A stretch of 64,000 bases of DNA from Rhodospirillaceae bacterium (GTDB lineage Bacteria; Pseudomonadota; Alphaproteobacteria; DSM-16000; Inquilinaceae): positions 62,001 to 126,000 of the forward strand of contig JACKIG010000010.1 in assembly GCA_020638595.1 (NCBI GenBank), written 5' to 3'. The notes beneath the pieces were generated by a model. It was not told the DNA's origin, did not search any database, and worked only from the letters and a program-made list of their open reading frames with translations. Shown here piece by piece: positions 49,986-59,853 of this stretch. Made by a program: the position numbers and the translations under genes. How positions within the stretch are numbered: position 1 is the stretch's first letter; each line of letters begins with the position of its first letter.

Positions 49986-51142
49986 CCGGCGGCATCACCG
50001 CGCGCTTCCGCGCCGCGTTCGGCGCCTTCGCGCTGGACGTCGCCTTCCGCGCGCCGGACCGGGGGGTGACGGCGCTGTTCGGGCCGTCCGGCTGCGGCAA
50101 GACCACGGTGCTGCGCTGTGTCGCCGGACTTCAGCGCGTGGCCGACGGCTATCTGGCCATCGACGGCGAGGTCTGGCAGGACGCGCGCAGCTTCCGCCCG
50201 GTGCACCGACGGGCGATCGGCTATGTGTTCCAGGAACCAAGCCTGTTCGCCCACCTGTCCGTCCGCAGCAACCTGGCCTACGGCCTGAAACGGACACGCA
50301 CGGCACCGGTGATCGGCTTCGACGAGGTGGCGGCCCTGCTGGGCCTGGGGCACCTGCTGGACCGGGCACCGGCGCAGCTGTCGGGCGGCGAGCGCCATCG
50401 CGTGGCGATCGGCCGCGCGCTGCTGTCGCAACCGCGCCTCTTGCTGATGGACGAGCCGCTGTCCGGCCTGGATACCCTGGCCAAGCAGGAGATCCTGCCC
50501 TATCTGGAGCGCCTGCACGGCAGCCTGTCGATTCCGGTCCTGTATGTCAGCCACGACATCGCGGAGGTGGAGCGGCTGGCCGATCACCTGGTCCTGATGG
50601 CCAGCGGCCGGGTGCAGACGGAAGGCCCACTGATGGAGCTGCAGGCCGACCCGCGCCTGGCGCTGGCGCGGATGCGGCAGACCAGCGTCGCACTGGCGGC
50701 GACGGTGGAGGCGTATGACGGCGAATACGGCATCACCACGCTGGCCGTAGACGGCGGCCACCTGATGGTTCCCGGCCGCTTCGGCCAGGCCGGGACCACG
50801 CGCCGCGTCCTGGTCGCCGCCAGCGACGTCAGCCTGTCGCCCCAGCCGCCGACGGACTCGAGCATCCTCAATTCCCTGGTCTGCCGGATCGTCGAGGCCG
50901 AGCGCCAGGACGACCTGCAAATGACCGTCGTCCTGCGCCTGGGCCTGCGCGGCCAGGGGGCGGGCGTGCTGGCCCGCATCACCCGCAAGTCCTGGGACCG
51001 CCTGAACCTCGGTGTCGGCCTGCAGGTCTATGCCCAGATCAAGAGTGTCGCCTTGATCGGCGCCGGCGCCGCCACGGATGCCCCCGACGCCCGCAAGACG
51101 GGCCAAGGGACCGCGCCGGGGCCGGTCAGAGCCGGGCGGTGA
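49982..51142 (+). CDS. modC: Molybdate ABC transporter ATP-binding protein, apparent CTG start
   Basis: 386 residues if it starts at the CTG at 49982. That codon overlaps the modB stop (CTGA) and has a perfect GGAGG five bases upstream. No ATG, GTG or TTG lies nearby in frame except an ATG at 49880, deep inside modB. The ATPase motifs are complete: Walker A GPSGCGKTT, Q-loop YVFQEPSLF, signature LSGGERHRVAIGRAL, Walker B LLLMDEPLSGLD and the H-loop YVSHD. The C-terminal part from about residue 235 is the molybdate-type regulatory (TOBE/Mop-like) domain. It energises ModB. Confidence 0.93.
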   Translation: MTGGITARFRAAFGAFALDVAFRAPDRGVTALFGPSGCGKTTVLRCVAGLQRVADGYLAIDGEVWQDARSFRPVHRRAIGYVFQEPSLFAHLSVRSNLAYGLKRTRTAPVIGFDEVAALLGLGHLLDRAPAQLSGGERHRVAIGRALLSQPRLLLMDEPLSGLDTLAKQEILPYLERLHGSLSIPVLYVSHDIAEVERLADHLVLMASGRVQTEGPLMELQADPRLALARMRQTSVALAATVEAYDGEYGITTLAVDGGHLMVPGRFGQAGTTRRVLVAASDVSLSPQPPTDSSILNSLVCRIVEAERQDDLQMTVVLRLGLRGQGAGVLARITRKSWDRLNLGVGLQVYAQIKSVALIGAGAATDAPDARKTGQGTAPGPVRAGR

Positions 51143-52379
51143 TGCCCAGGATGCCGCGGTTGCGCACGAAATCGCTGTCGGGGTCGTCGGACCCGCGCGT
51201 GGTGAATTCGTAGCGGGCGAAGGCCGACAGATAGCGGTTGAACAGGTATTCGACCCCGGCGCCGATCGCCACCGTCTGGTCGGATCGGTCGATGCCTTCG
51301 AACTGGTCGATGCGATAGGACGCGTCGACGTCGACCAGCAGGTTGCGCAACAGCTCATGCGTCGCGCCGACGCCGATTTCGGTCCGCACGCGGCTGGTCG
51401 CCCCGTCGACGCGGGTCGCCTCGTCCCGGCGCACCAGCGAGGCCCGCAGCGTCGTCAGCCCGGTGACGTTCCAGTCCACGCTGGTGTTGAGGGCGAGGCC
51501 GGTGAAGTCCCGCTCCGCCGGGTCCAGGAAATCCTCCCGGAAGACGCCGACCCCGACCTCGCCGAAGATGACGCCGTCCAGGTCGAAGGCGCTGCCGACC
51601 AGGGCGGTATAGGTGTTGGCTTCGCCATCGTCGCTCAAGCGCGAGCTGTAGCGCAGGGCCGAGAACTGGCCTTCCACGAAGGCATCGACCCGCGGCGAGA
51701 TCTCGTAGGACAGCCGGGTGGTGCCGGCATAGCGCTGGCGGTCTTCGGCATCCTCGTCCGCCGGCAGGAAGTCTTCGATGCGCGCACGGCCCGCCACCTG
51801 CAACGACAGCCGCCCGAAAGTGTGGCCATAGTTCAGCTGCAGGTCGACCAGGTTGCGCTGCAGCGGCTCGTCCAGGCCCGCATCCTCCGGATCCGAGCGG
51901 GAGACGGTCTGCCGCTCGAACCGGGCCGCCCCGCCCAGGACGTTGGTCGAATCGATCTCGTAGTCGACGCGGGTGGCGATCCCGAACTCCTCGTTGCTTT
52001 CCGAGCGGTTGTCCACGTACTGGGTCGTCCGCGCGAAGGCGAGGGCGGAGACGTTGACGCCCTCAAGCTCTTCGCGCACCTGCAACGCAGGCTCCACCAC
52101 GAAGGCCAGGTCGGATCGCACGATATCGTCGTCGGCGAAGATGTTGTCGTCGATCTCCATGCTGACAGTCAGCGACGGGAAGATGCCCCAGGGACCCATG
52201 GGGATGCCGATGGGGTCGAACAGCGGGCGCGGCCGTTCCGACACCGTCTGCGTGCGCCGCGGCGTCTGCGCATCGGCCGGCGCCGTGGATGCGGTCCAGC
52301 CCAGAAGGCCGGCGATCACCGCGGCGAGAAGGCGCGAAAGCCCGGGGCAGGCCGGCCCGCGTCGGCTAGGTGCGGTCAT
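51126..52379 (-). CDS. Outer-membrane beta-barrel protein of EPS locus (BBP2-like)
   Basis: 417 residues from the ATG at 52379. An export signal (LSRLLAAVIAGLLGWTASTAPADAQ) is followed by a long series of alternating amphipathic strands with aromatic ends, including SLTVSMEIDDNIFADDDI, the typical first strand of BBP2-type putative porins found in exopolysaccharide loci. The last residues (NRGILGITARL) end in a hydrophobic residue like other outer-membrane barrels. It probably helps secrete or anchor the polysaccharide. It lies 46 bases downstream of the Wza-like gene; its 3' end overlaps modC by 17 bases. Confidence 0.8.
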   Translation of the reverse strand: MTAPSRRGPACPGLSRLLAAVIAGLLGWTASTAPADAQTPRRTQTVSERPRPLFDPIGIPMGPWGIFPSLTVSMEIDDNIFADDDIVRSDLAFVVEPALQVREELEGVNVSALAFARTTQYVDNRSESNEEFGIATRVDYEIDSTNVLGGAARFERQTVSRSDPEDAGLDEPLQRNLVDLQLNYGHTFGRLSLQVAGRARIEDFLPADEDAEDRQRYAGTTRLSYEISPRVDAFVEGQFSALRYSSRLSDDGEANTYTALVGSAFDLDGVIFGEVGVGVFREDFLDPAERDFTGLALNTSVDWNVTGLTTLRASLVRRDEATRVDGATSRVRTEIGVGATHELLRNLLVDVDASYRIDQFEGIDRSDQTVAIGAGVEYLFNRYLSAFARYEFTTRGSDDPDSDFVRNRGILGITARL

Positions 52380-52425
52380 TGCCCAGGGCTCGGCAGCGCG
52401 GGCGGCAGGCACAAGGGGAAGATCC

Positions 52426-52983
52426 TCAGAAGAACCGCTCGAACACGTTGATGACATCGCCGGGCTGTACCAGCGTGTCGCGGCTGGCCCTGGCTTCGGT
52501 CGGCGGTGCGCCCCGATTCTGCCGGGTGATGGAAACATAGTCTTCCTGCGCCCGGTAGGTGAAGCCCCCCGCGATGGACACCGCCGTCAGCACGGTCATC
52601 CCCGGCTGGTACGGGAACTGGCCGGGGGAGGAAACCTCGCCCAGCACATAGATCGGACGATAGGCATCGATCTGGACGCTGACGCTGGGGTTGACCAGAT
52701 AGCCGTCGGCAAGGCGGCGCTCGATCTCGCCCTGGAATTCCTCCACCGTCAGGTCGCGGGCGGGCACGGCCCCGATCAGCGGCATCGACACCAGGCCGCT
52801 GTCGTTCACGGTGAACAGGCCGCTCAACGTCTCCTGCCCGAAGACGATGATGTTCACGCGGTCGGCGGTGTCCAGCCGATAGGCGGTGGCGCCGCGCGGC
52901 GGCAGCTCCGGCAGGTCGGATCCCGGAGAGCAGGCGGCAAGCATGACAAATAAGAGTGCTATGCAGATGCTTTGGGCCTTCAT
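52426..52983 (-). CDS. Polysaccharide export lipoprotein (Wza/GumB-like)
   Basis: 185 residues, lipobox LAAC with Cys18. The Poly_export and SLBB parts are present: YRLDTADRVNIIVFGQETLSGLFTVNDSGLVSMPLIGAV, RRLADGYLVNPSVSVQI, YVLGEVSSPGQFPYQPGMTVLTAVSIAGGF. It forms the periplasmic and outer-membrane channel for capsule or EPS export. It is short, without the C-terminal barrel helix of Wza, as in GumB. Its promoter must lie in the AT-rich gap before the divergent galE. Confidence 0.9.
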   Translation of the reverse strand: MKAQSICIALLFVMLAACSPGSDLPELPPRGATAYRLDTADRVNIIVFGQETLSGLFTVNDSGLVSMPLIGAVPARDLTVEEFQGEIERRLADGYLVNPSVSVQIDAYRPIYVLGEVSSPGQFPYQPGMTVLTAVSIAGGFTYRAQEDYVSITRQNRGAPPTEARASRDTLVQPGDVINVFERFF

Positions 52984-53167
52984 GGGATCCCGGTCCTGGA
53001 AAGAGACGTATCGCCGTGGGGAGAGAATAACCGCTCAAGGCGAATGCCACGTTAATTGATTAGTGATATGAACGCCATGCGTTATTGCCGGGGCGGGCCC
53101 CCCGGCCCGGCCGACGCTTGGCGTTGTCCGGGCCCCCGCCGGCCGGCCGAAAACGGGCGTGAGGACC

Positions 53168-54175
53168 ATGAGCCAACACGAGACCGTCCTTGTCACCGGC
53201 GGTGCCGGATATGTCGGCAGCCACGTCGTGCACCACCTGCGCGACGCCGGCGTGCCGGTGGTCGTCGTCGACGACCTGTCCACCGGCTACCGCTTCCTGC
53301 TGCCCCCCGATGTCCCGCTGGTGGAAGGCAGCATCGGCGACCCGGCCGTGCTCGACCGGGCGCTGGGGGACCATGGCGCCACCGCCGTCATGCACTTCGC
53401 CGCCAGCACCTTCGTGCCGGAATCGGTGGAAAAGCCCCTGGACTACTATCACAACAACATCACCAACTCCGGCGCGCTCCTGCGCCGGTGCATCGATGCC
53501 GGCGTGCGCGACTACATCTATTCCTCCACATCGGCCGTCTACGGCATCCCGGAGGAGCTGCCGGTCGGCGAGGATGCGCCCACCTTCCCCATCAGCCCCT
53601 ATGGCTGGTCGAAATTCGTGGTCGAGCGCATTCTCGACGACGCGGCCAATGCCCATGGCATCCGCTATGTCACGCTGCGCTACTTCAACGTCGCCGGCGC
53701 CGACCCGGCGGTGCGCACGGGGGAGACCAACCCCGACGCCACCCACCTGGTCAAGAAGGCCTGCCAGACCGCGCTGGGCCAGCGCGACGAGTTGATGATC
53801 TACGGCTGCGACTATCCGACCGCCGACGGCACCGGCATCCGCGACTATGTCCACCCGATGGACCTGGCCGAGGCGCACCTGCTGGCGCTATCCCACCTGC
53901 GCAAGGGCGGGCAGCGGCTGACGATGAATTGCGGCTATGGGCACGGCTTTTCCGTGCTGGAGGTGATCGAGGCGATGGAACGCGTCACCGGCACCAGCCT
54001 GCCGGTACGGCGCGTCGACCGCCGGCCCGGCGACCCGCCGGCGATCTTCGCCAGGGCCGAGCGCATCAAGGACGCCCTGGGATGGCAGCCCAGGCACGAC
54101 AGCATCGATACCATCGTGTCCACGGCCCTGGCGTGGGAGCGCAAGCTGGCCGAAACGCCGGGCGCGCCGGCATGA
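53168..54175 (+). CDS. galE: UDP-glucose 4-epimerase
   Basis: 335 residues from the ATG at 53168 (GAGG four bases upstream; a GTG at 53159 is in frame). The NAD loop is VTGGAGYVGSHVVHHL, the catalytic Ser/Tyr/Lys are in YSSTSAVYGIP and SPYGWSKFVVE, and RYFNVAGADP and GTGIRDYVHPMDLAEAH follow. It interconverts UDP-glucose and UDP-galactose and so feeds the EPS locus. First plus-strand gene of the locus. Confidence 0.94.
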   Translation: MSQHETVLVTGGAGYVGSHVVHHLRDAGVPVVVVDDLSTGYRFLLPPDVPLVEGSIGDPAVLDRALGDHGATAVMHFAASTFVPESVEKPLDYYHNNITNSGALLRRCIDAGVRDYIYSSTSAVYGIPEELPVGEDAPTFPISPYGWSKFVVERILDDAANAHGIRYVTLRYFNVAGADPAVRTGETNPDATHLVKKACQTALGQRDELMIYGCDYPTADGTGIRDYVHPMDLAEAHLLALSHLRKGGQRLTMNCGYGHGFSVLEVIEAMERVTGTSLPVRRVDRRPGDPPAIFARAERIKDALGWQPRHDSIDTIVSTALAWERKLAETPGAPA

Positions 54176-54227
54176 CCGGCCGCACCGCAAGGGCATATCT
54201 TACCATCGCCAACCGGGGAGGATCGCC

Positions 54228-55301
54228 ATGCGCATCCTGATGACGGGCCATCGCGGCTATATCGGCACGGTCGCCGTCCCGCTGTTCCAGGAAGCCGGGC
54301 ACGAGGTCGTCGGCATGGACAGCGACCTCTACCGCGCCTGCACCTTCGGCGGAGATATCGGACCGGCGGGGCGGGTGGAGTGCATCGACAAGGACGTGCG
54401 CGACGCCACGGTCGACGACTGCCGCGGCTTCGACGGCATCGTCCACCTGGCCGCCCTGTCCAACGACCCGCTGGGCAACCTCAACCCCGACCTGACCTTC
54501 GCCATCAACCACGCCGCACCGGTGCACCTGGCGCGCTGTGCCAAGGCGGCGGGCGTGCCGCGGTTCGTGTTCTCGTCATCGTGCAGCAACTACGGTTCCG
54601 CCGGCGACGACATGATCGACGAGACCGGGGCGCTGAACCCGATCACGCCCTATGGCCAGTCCAAGGTGATGGCGGAGCGGGACCTGGCCGGCCTGGCCGA
54701 CCGGGACTTCTGCGTCGTCAACCTGCGCAGCGCCACCGCCTATGGCGTGTCGCCGCGCCTGCGCTTCGATCTGGTGCTGAACAACCTGATGGCCTACGCC
54801 ATGACCACGGGCGAGGTCTTCCTGAAGAGCGACGGCACCCCCTGGCGTCCCATCGTCCATATCCGGGACATCACGCGGGCGTTCCTGGCGGTGCTGGAGG
54901 CGCCGGGCGACGTGGTGCAGGCCCAGGCCTTCAACGTCGGCAGCACGGCCGAGAACTACCGGATGAGCGAGCTGGCCGAGATCGTGGCCGAGACCGTGCC
55001 CGGCAGCCGCATCACCTATGCCGAAGATGCGGGGCCGGACAAGCGCTGCTATCGCGTCGACTGTTCCAAGCTGCCGCGCATGGTGCCGGCCTTCCAGCCG
55101 CAGTGGACGGCCCGCAAGGGGGCGGAGGAGCTGTATGGCGCCTATGCCAAGGTCGACCTGAAGCAGGCCGATTTCGAGGGCGTGCGCTACCAGCGCATCG
55201 CACAGATCCGCTCGCTTCTGGACGGCGGCCTGCTGGATGCCGGGCTGCGCTGGACCGCGGCGGCGCGCCAGCCGCTGGGGGCCGCCCAGGCGGGGGATTG
55301 A
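54228..55301 (+). CDS. NAD-dependent sugar epimerase/dehydratase (extended SDR)
   Basis: 357 residues from the ATG at 54228, 52 bases after galE. The nucleotide loop is TGHRGYIGTVAVPLF, the active site SSSCSNYGSAGDD and TPYGQSKVMAE, followed by LRSATAYGVSPRLRFDLVLNNLM and PWRPIVHIRDITRA. The GHRGYIG variant and the phrase NLRSATAYG are typical of the subgroup that acts on dTDP- or CDP-hexoses in surface polysaccharide loci. The exact reaction is unknown. Confidence 0.88.
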   Translation: MRILMTGHRGYIGTVAVPLFQEAGHEVVGMDSDLYRACTFGGDIGPAGRVECIDKDVRDATVDDCRGFDGIVHLAALSNDPLGNLNPDLTFAINHAAPVHLARCAKAAGVPRFVFSSSCSNYGSAGDDMIDETGALNPITPYGQSKVMAERDLAGLADRDFCVVNLRSATAYGVSPRLRFDLVLNNLMAYAMTTGEVFLKSDGTPWRPIVHIRDITRAFLAVLEAPGDVVQAQAFNVGSTAENYRMSELAEIVAETVPGSRITYAEDAGPDKRCYRVDCSKLPRMVPAFQPQWTARKGAEELYGAYAKVDLKQADFEGVRYQRIAQIRSLLDGGLLDAGLRWTAAARQPLGAAQAGD

Positions 55302-55318
55302 CGGAGCCCGGACGACCC

Positions 55319-56662
55319 GTGAGCACCCTGCAGCGGCAGCTGCTCTATTTCGTAGAGCAGGTCTACTTCATCATCGGCCTGATGCTGGTGGCCAAGTCGC
55401 TGTCGTTCCTGCTGAACGACCTCAGCACGCTGGGATCCTATACGGTCGAGGAGGCGATCGAAGGCAACCAGCGGTTCCAGGCGATGGCGGGGCTGTACTA
55501 CGGCATCGCCCTGGTCTACCTGCTGGCCAACTCCGACAAGGCGTTCCTGCTGATCCGCCGGAACTACTGGGTCTTCCTGTTCATCGGCTATGTCTTCCTG
55601 TCGACCCTGTGGGCCGACCTTCCGGGGGTGGCGCTGCGCCGGTCGATCGCCCTGTTCGGCACCACCGCCTTTGCGCTGCACGTGGTCATGCGGCGGTCCC
55701 GCGCGGAATTCCTGGCCATGGTCGCCCAGGCGATGGCGGCGGTGGTCATCGTCAACCTGATGTTCATCGCCGCCCTTCCCGGCATCGGCATCGAATACGC
55801 GCGGGCCGGCGAATGGCGGGGCATCCTGTCCCACAAGAACACGTTCGGCACGACGATGGGGCTGGCAGCGCTGGTCTTCGCGGTACAGCGGCGCACCGGG
55901 CTGCTGTACCGCGTCTTCTACCTGGGCATGACCGCTGTCGCGCTGTTCTGCGTCTTCAAGTCGGGGTCCAGATCCGCCTGGCTGATGACCATGGGCGTGT
56001 TCGTGGTGGGCATGCCGTTCCTGGCGGCGCTGCAATCGGCGCGGCTGTCGGTGCCGACGCGCGTGGTCCTGCTGGCCGTCTTCGGCGTCGGCGGCGTCGG
56101 GCTGGCGATCGGCAGCTTCCTGCAGGTCGGCCTGGCCGCGATCGGCCGCGACATCACCCTGACCGACCGGACGATCATCTGGGACCTGGTTGTCGATCTC
56201 GGCCTTCAGCGCCCGCTGCTGGGCTACGGCTTCGGATCGTTCTGGCAGGGCAGTGCCGGCGAGGCCATGGCCGACCTGTTCGCCAGCCTGGGCCATTCCC
56301 ACAACGGCTATATCGACCTGTGGCTGCAGCTGGGCTTCGTCGGTGTCGGGGTGTTCGTGCCCAGCCTGGTGGCGATGGTCCGGCGACTGTTTCGCGAATC
56401 CATCCGGTATCGCGGGCCGAATGTGACGTTCTTCCCGCTGTTCTTGATGATGATCATGATCCATAACACCATCGCGCTATCGTTTCCGGAGCATAGCAGC
56501 ATCATCTGGGTGATCTTCGTGGCGGGTATGGCCTATACGGCGCTGCCCTATCCGGATTGCTTCCGCCGCAGGTCGCCGCAGCCCATCGGCGGCGTCGCCG
56601 GGGTGCCGGCGATGCGCGTTCCCGCGACGCCGCCACGATTGCTGGATCGCCCCGTGCAGTAG
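55319..56662 (+). CDS. O-antigen ligase / Wzy-type polymerase family protein
   Basis: 447 residues from a GTG at 55319, 17 bases after the SDR gene. About eleven membrane spans; the Wzy_C-type region includes RGILSHKNTFGTTMG and GYGFGSFWQ...GHSHNGYIDLWLQLGFVGVG. It either polymerises repeat units or ligates the polysaccharide; in a Wza/PHPT-containing EPS locus the polymerase role is likelier. The C-terminal tail (about 35 residues) is basic and proline-rich. Confidence 0.88.
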   Translation: MSTLQRQLLYFVEQVYFIIGLMLVAKSLSFLLNDLSTLGSYTVEEAIEGNQRFQAMAGLYYGIALVYLLANSDKAFLLIRRNYWVFLFIGYVFLSTLWADLPGVALRRSIALFGTTAFALHVVMRRSRAEFLAMVAQAMAAVVIVNLMFIAALPGIGIEYARAGEWRGILSHKNTFGTTMGLAALVFAVQRRTGLLYRVFYLGMTAVALFCVFKSGSRSAWLMTMGVFVVGMPFLAALQSARLSVPTRVVLLAVFGVGGVGLAIGSFLQVGLAAIGRDITLTDRTIIWDLVVDLGLQRPLLGYGFGSFWQGSAGEAMADLFASLGHSHNGYIDLWLQLGFVGVGVFVPSLVAMVRRLFRESIRYRGPNVTFFPLFLMMIMIHNTIALSFPEHSSIIWVIFVAGMAYTALPYPDCFRRRSPQPIGGVAGVPAMRVPATPPRLLDRPVQ

Positions 56663-56700
56663 GGGAAGGCAGCGCCGGAGCGTTGCAGGGAGCCTGGGCC

Positions 56701-58752
56701 ATGGCCGGTCGGCGTGGTTTCTTCCGACGGATGCTGTCGCTGCCCGCTGTCGCCGGGGCCGGATGGCTGGCCGCACCGAAGGCAGGCCTGGCCGAGGGCG
56801 GCGGGGACGATACCGGCCCGTTGAGCCTGCGCGATCCCCGGTTCGGGGCCGTCGGCGACGGGCAGGCCGACGACAGCCACGCCTTCGACGCGTGGATTGC
56901 CGCGGTGCACGGCCAGGGGCGGGAAGGCCACATCCCGGCCGGGCGCTATCGCGTGCCCAACATCACGCCGCTGTCGACCGACGGGCCGCTGGTCATCCGC
57001 GGGGCCGGCCGCGAGCTGGCGATCCTGGACGGGGAAGGGCTGGCGCCGAACAACGCCATCCACCTGCGCCACAGCGCCGATATCAGCGGCGTCACCTTCG
57101 CGCGCTGGCAGCGGATCTTCGTCGTCTCCGACGGGTCGGCGATGGACCTGTCCTATCACACCTTCCCCGAGGACTTCCGCTGGACCGAGGATATCGGGGA
57201 GTTCCGGCTGACGGACTGCGCCTTCCGCGGCACGACGCAGCCGGTCTATTTCTGGTCGGGGGGCTCGTATTTCCAGCCGCGGTTCGCCGAGGGCAGCGAA
57301 CCGACGATCCACCGCATCGTCATCCGCGGCAACATCGTCGAACGCGCGTGGGGCGGCTTCTTCCTGGGCGTCATCAACCTCAACGACGTGTGGGTGGAAG
57401 ACAACGAGTTCCACGACCTGGACGGCACCACCGCAGGCTACAACGACACCGGCAACGCGCCCCTGCGCGGCTGCGTCAGCCAGGCAGTGCAGATCGGCCG
57501 CGACCGCGGCCTGTTCGAACGGACGACCGGGCGCTTCTACATCCGCAACAATGTCTTCCGGAACATCACCGACACCCGCGTGTCGCCGAACCTGGGGGAA
57601 TTCCCGGAGGTCCAGGCGATCAACATCGTCGGCGCCTCGTATTTCGAGATCGTCGGCAACTACATGGAGAACATCTATTCCGACCCGCCGGGGGTCACGC
57701 CGGGGACGCTGGACAACTGCGAGGGCATCTACCTGAAGGCCGTGCACGGCAAGATCGCCCACAACGACATGATCAATTGCGGGCGCGGCGAAGCCACCAT
57801 CACCATCAAGGGCAGCCCCTATGACACGCGCGGGCAGATCAAGCAGACCGGGGCCGGCAGCCATATCCACATCCACAACAATACGCTGATCTGGAACCAC
57901 CCCACCTGGTCGCGTGAGATCGGGGCGATCCGCCTGGGCGGCGACAACCTGATCGTCACCGGCAACTACATCGAAGGCTACGGCCATCCGCGGTCCAGCT
58001 ATGGCCCGATCTACGAGCCCGACCTGGGGGTGAAGAACAACATCGTCATCGCCGACAACATCATCCGCGACAGCCGCTACCTGCACGCCATCTCGCTGCG
58101 CTGCGGCGGCAGCGGACGCACCATCCGCGGCAACACGATCGACGGCCTGGACGGCGCCGGCCAGGACAGCGACGAAGACACCGCCGCCATCCTGGTGCGC
58201 GCCCGCACCCCGGGCGTCGACGCCGCCCATGTGCTGCTGGTCGGCAACCAGGTCAGGGGGCTGACGGCGCGGCCAGGCAAGCGGTCCGTGGGCATCCGCC
58301 TGTGGGCGGACGAGGCCGAGTTCCACGATGTCGTCGTCGACGGCAACCTGATCCAGCCCGGGCTGGACACGGGCCTGCACCTGCGCGGCCGGCGGTTCCG
58401 GCGTGTGACCATCGTCAACAACCACCTGGCCGGCATGGCGCATGCGGTGGACATGGGGGCGGAGGTCGACGGCATGGTCGCCGGCGGCAATCACGGCTGG
58501 CTGGCCGCGCCCGGCCGCACCGGCCCGTTCGAGATCGCCGGATGGGGCATGACGCGCCTGCGGCTGCCCCTGTCGGGTGCCCGCCCGGGCGACGCCGTCG
58601 CCTGGTCGGCGAGCACCGGACTGGCCGGCATTCTGGTGGACGCCAAGGTGCTGGACGACAACGAGGTATCGCTGACCCTGTTCAACGCCACCCTGGAGCC
58701 CGTGGCGGTGCCGGAGATCGACTGGTCGCTGCGGGCGTCACGCGGGATCTGA
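56701..58752 (+). CDS. Tat-exported parallel beta-helix protein of the EPS locus
   Basis: 683 residues from the ATG at 56701, with GGGAG nine bases upstream. The N-terminus GRRGFFRRMLSLPAVAGAGWL is a twin-arginine signal. The body opens with a pectate-lyase-3-like start (DPRFGAVGDGQADDSHAFDAWI) and has many PbH1 repeats rich in N-x-I/V (IRGNIVERAW, VEDNEFHDL, IRNNVFRNI, IVGNYMENI, VTGNYIEGYG). Such proteins in EPS loci are lyases, epimerases or polysaccharide-binding proteins. No catalytic site can be fixed by eye. Confidence 0.82.
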   Translation: MAGRRGFFRRMLSLPAVAGAGWLAAPKAGLAEGGGDDTGPLSLRDPRFGAVGDGQADDSHAFDAWIAAVHGQGREGHIPAGRYRVPNITPLSTDGPLVIRGAGRELAILDGEGLAPNNAIHLRHSADISGVTFARWQRIFVVSDGSAMDLSYHTFPEDFRWTEDIGEFRLTDCAFRGTTQPVYFWSGGSYFQPRFAEGSEPTIHRIVIRGNIVERAWGGFFLGVINLNDVWVEDNEFHDLDGTTAGYNDTGNAPLRGCVSQAVQIGRDRGLFERTTGRFYIRNNVFRNITDTRVSPNLGEFPEVQAINIVGASYFEIVGNYMENIYSDPPGVTPGTLDNCEGIYLKAVHGKIAHNDMINCGRGEATITIKGSPYDTRGQIKQTGAGSHIHIHNNTLIWNHPTWSREIGAIRLGGDNLIVTGNYIEGYGHPRSSYGPIYEPDLGVKNNIVIADNIIRDSRYLHAISLRCGGSGRTIRGNTIDGLDGAGQDSDEDTAAILVRARTPGVDAAHVLLVGNQVRGLTARPGKRSVGIRLWADEAEFHDVVVDGNLIQPGLDTGLHLRGRRFRRVTIVNNHLAGMAHAVDMGAEVDGMVAGGNHGWLAAPGRTGPFEIAGWGMTRLRLPLSGARPGDAVAWSASTGLAGILVDAKVLDDNEVSLTLFNATLEPVAVPEIDWSLRASRGI

Positions 58753-59853
58753 CCTGCGGGCGCCGGCCAGCAGGTGCTCATAGGCGTCGGCCATCGCATC
58801 GAAGGTGAACCGGCCGGCGATCGTCTCCCCCGCGGCGACCAGGGCGGCCCGGCGCCCGGGGTCCGCGGCGACGGCGCGGATGGCGTCCGCCCAGGCGGCC
58901 GGGTCGTCATGGGGCACCAGCACGGCGCCGGCCGGGGCGTCGTCCGGGGCCACGACCTCGCTGATCGTCGGGATGTCGCTGGCCACGATCGGCAGGCGGG
59001 CATGCAGCGCCTCGATGACCGCCAGCGGCATGCCCTCGAACAACGACGGCAGCACGAACAGGTCCAGCGCACCCAGGAAGTCGGGGATCTCTTCCGGCGG
59101 CAAGGCCCCCAGCCAGTGAATGCGGTCGCCCAGCGGCGCGGCGCGGGCCCGCAGCTCCGCCTCCAGCGGCCCGGCGCCGGCCATGGCCACATGCAGGCCG
59201 GGGACCGATTTCATCGCTTCCAGCAACACCCACTGGTTCTTCTGTTCCGCCAGCCGGCCGGCGGTGCCCAGGACGAACGCATCGTCCGGCAGGCCGAAGC
59301 GGCGGCGCGCGGCCTGCCGGTCCAGCCGGCGCGGCGGCAGGGCGACGCCGTTGGCGATCACCGACATCCGCCGGCGATAGTGCGGCCCCTGCCGGGCGAA
59401 GGACTGTGCCACCGCGCGGGAGACCGCCACCACATGGGTGAAGATCCCCGCCCTGGCCCACAGCCGGTCGGTCAGGCGCTTGAGGCCCGAGATGGTGTCG
59501 ATCGGGTAGTGATGGGTGGCCACGCGGGTGCCGACCCCGGCCAGCCATCCGGCCAGCGCGCCCAGCAGGTTGGCCAGGGGCAGGGCGCAGCACACGGCAT
59601 CCGGCCGCTCGGCGCGCATCAGCGCCACCAGCCGCCAGAGGATCACGGCATAGGCCAGCGGGCTGCGCGCCGGACGGGCCAGCAGCACGCGGACATCCGG
59701 TTCGTCCTCGTAGGCCGAACGCTCCAGATAGAGGAACCAGGTCGACGCACGGTGGCCGCGGCTGCGCATCTCGCGGGCCAGCTGCAATTGCAGAAGCTGG
59801 GCACCGCCGGGATCGAGCTTGGAGATGACGAAGACGAAACTCCGGGGTGGCAT
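58738..59853 (-). CDS. Glycosyltransferase family 4 protein
   Basis: 371 residues from the ATG at 59853, with a perfect AGGAG five bases upstream. GT-B fold: acceptor half with ISKLDPGGAQLLQLQLAREM, donor half with VIANGVALPP, LGTAGRLAEQKNQWVLLEAM and the EX7E region PSLFEGMPLAVIEALHARLPIVASD. It adds a sugar during EPS repeat-unit assembly on the cytoplasmic face. It is the only glycosyltransferase on the minus strand and its 3' end overlaps the beta-helix gene by 15 bases. Confidence 0.92.
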   Translation of the reverse strand: MPPRSFVFVISKLDPGGAQLLQLQLAREMRSRGHRASTWFLYLERSAYEDEPDVRVLLARPARSPLAYAVILWRLVALMRAERPDAVCCALPLANLLGALAGWLAGVGTRVATHHYPIDTISGLKRLTDRLWARAGIFTHVVAVSRAVAQSFARQGPHYRRRMSVIANGVALPPRRLDRQAARRRFGLPDDAFVLGTAGRLAEQKNQWVLLEAMKSVPGLHVAMAGAGPLEAELRARAAPLGDRIHWLGALPPEEIPDFLGALDLFVLPSLFEGMPLAVIEALHARLPIVASDIPTISEVVAPDDAPAGAVLVPHDDPAAWADAIRAVAADPGRRAALVAAGETIAGRFTFDAMADAYEHLLAGARRSDPA

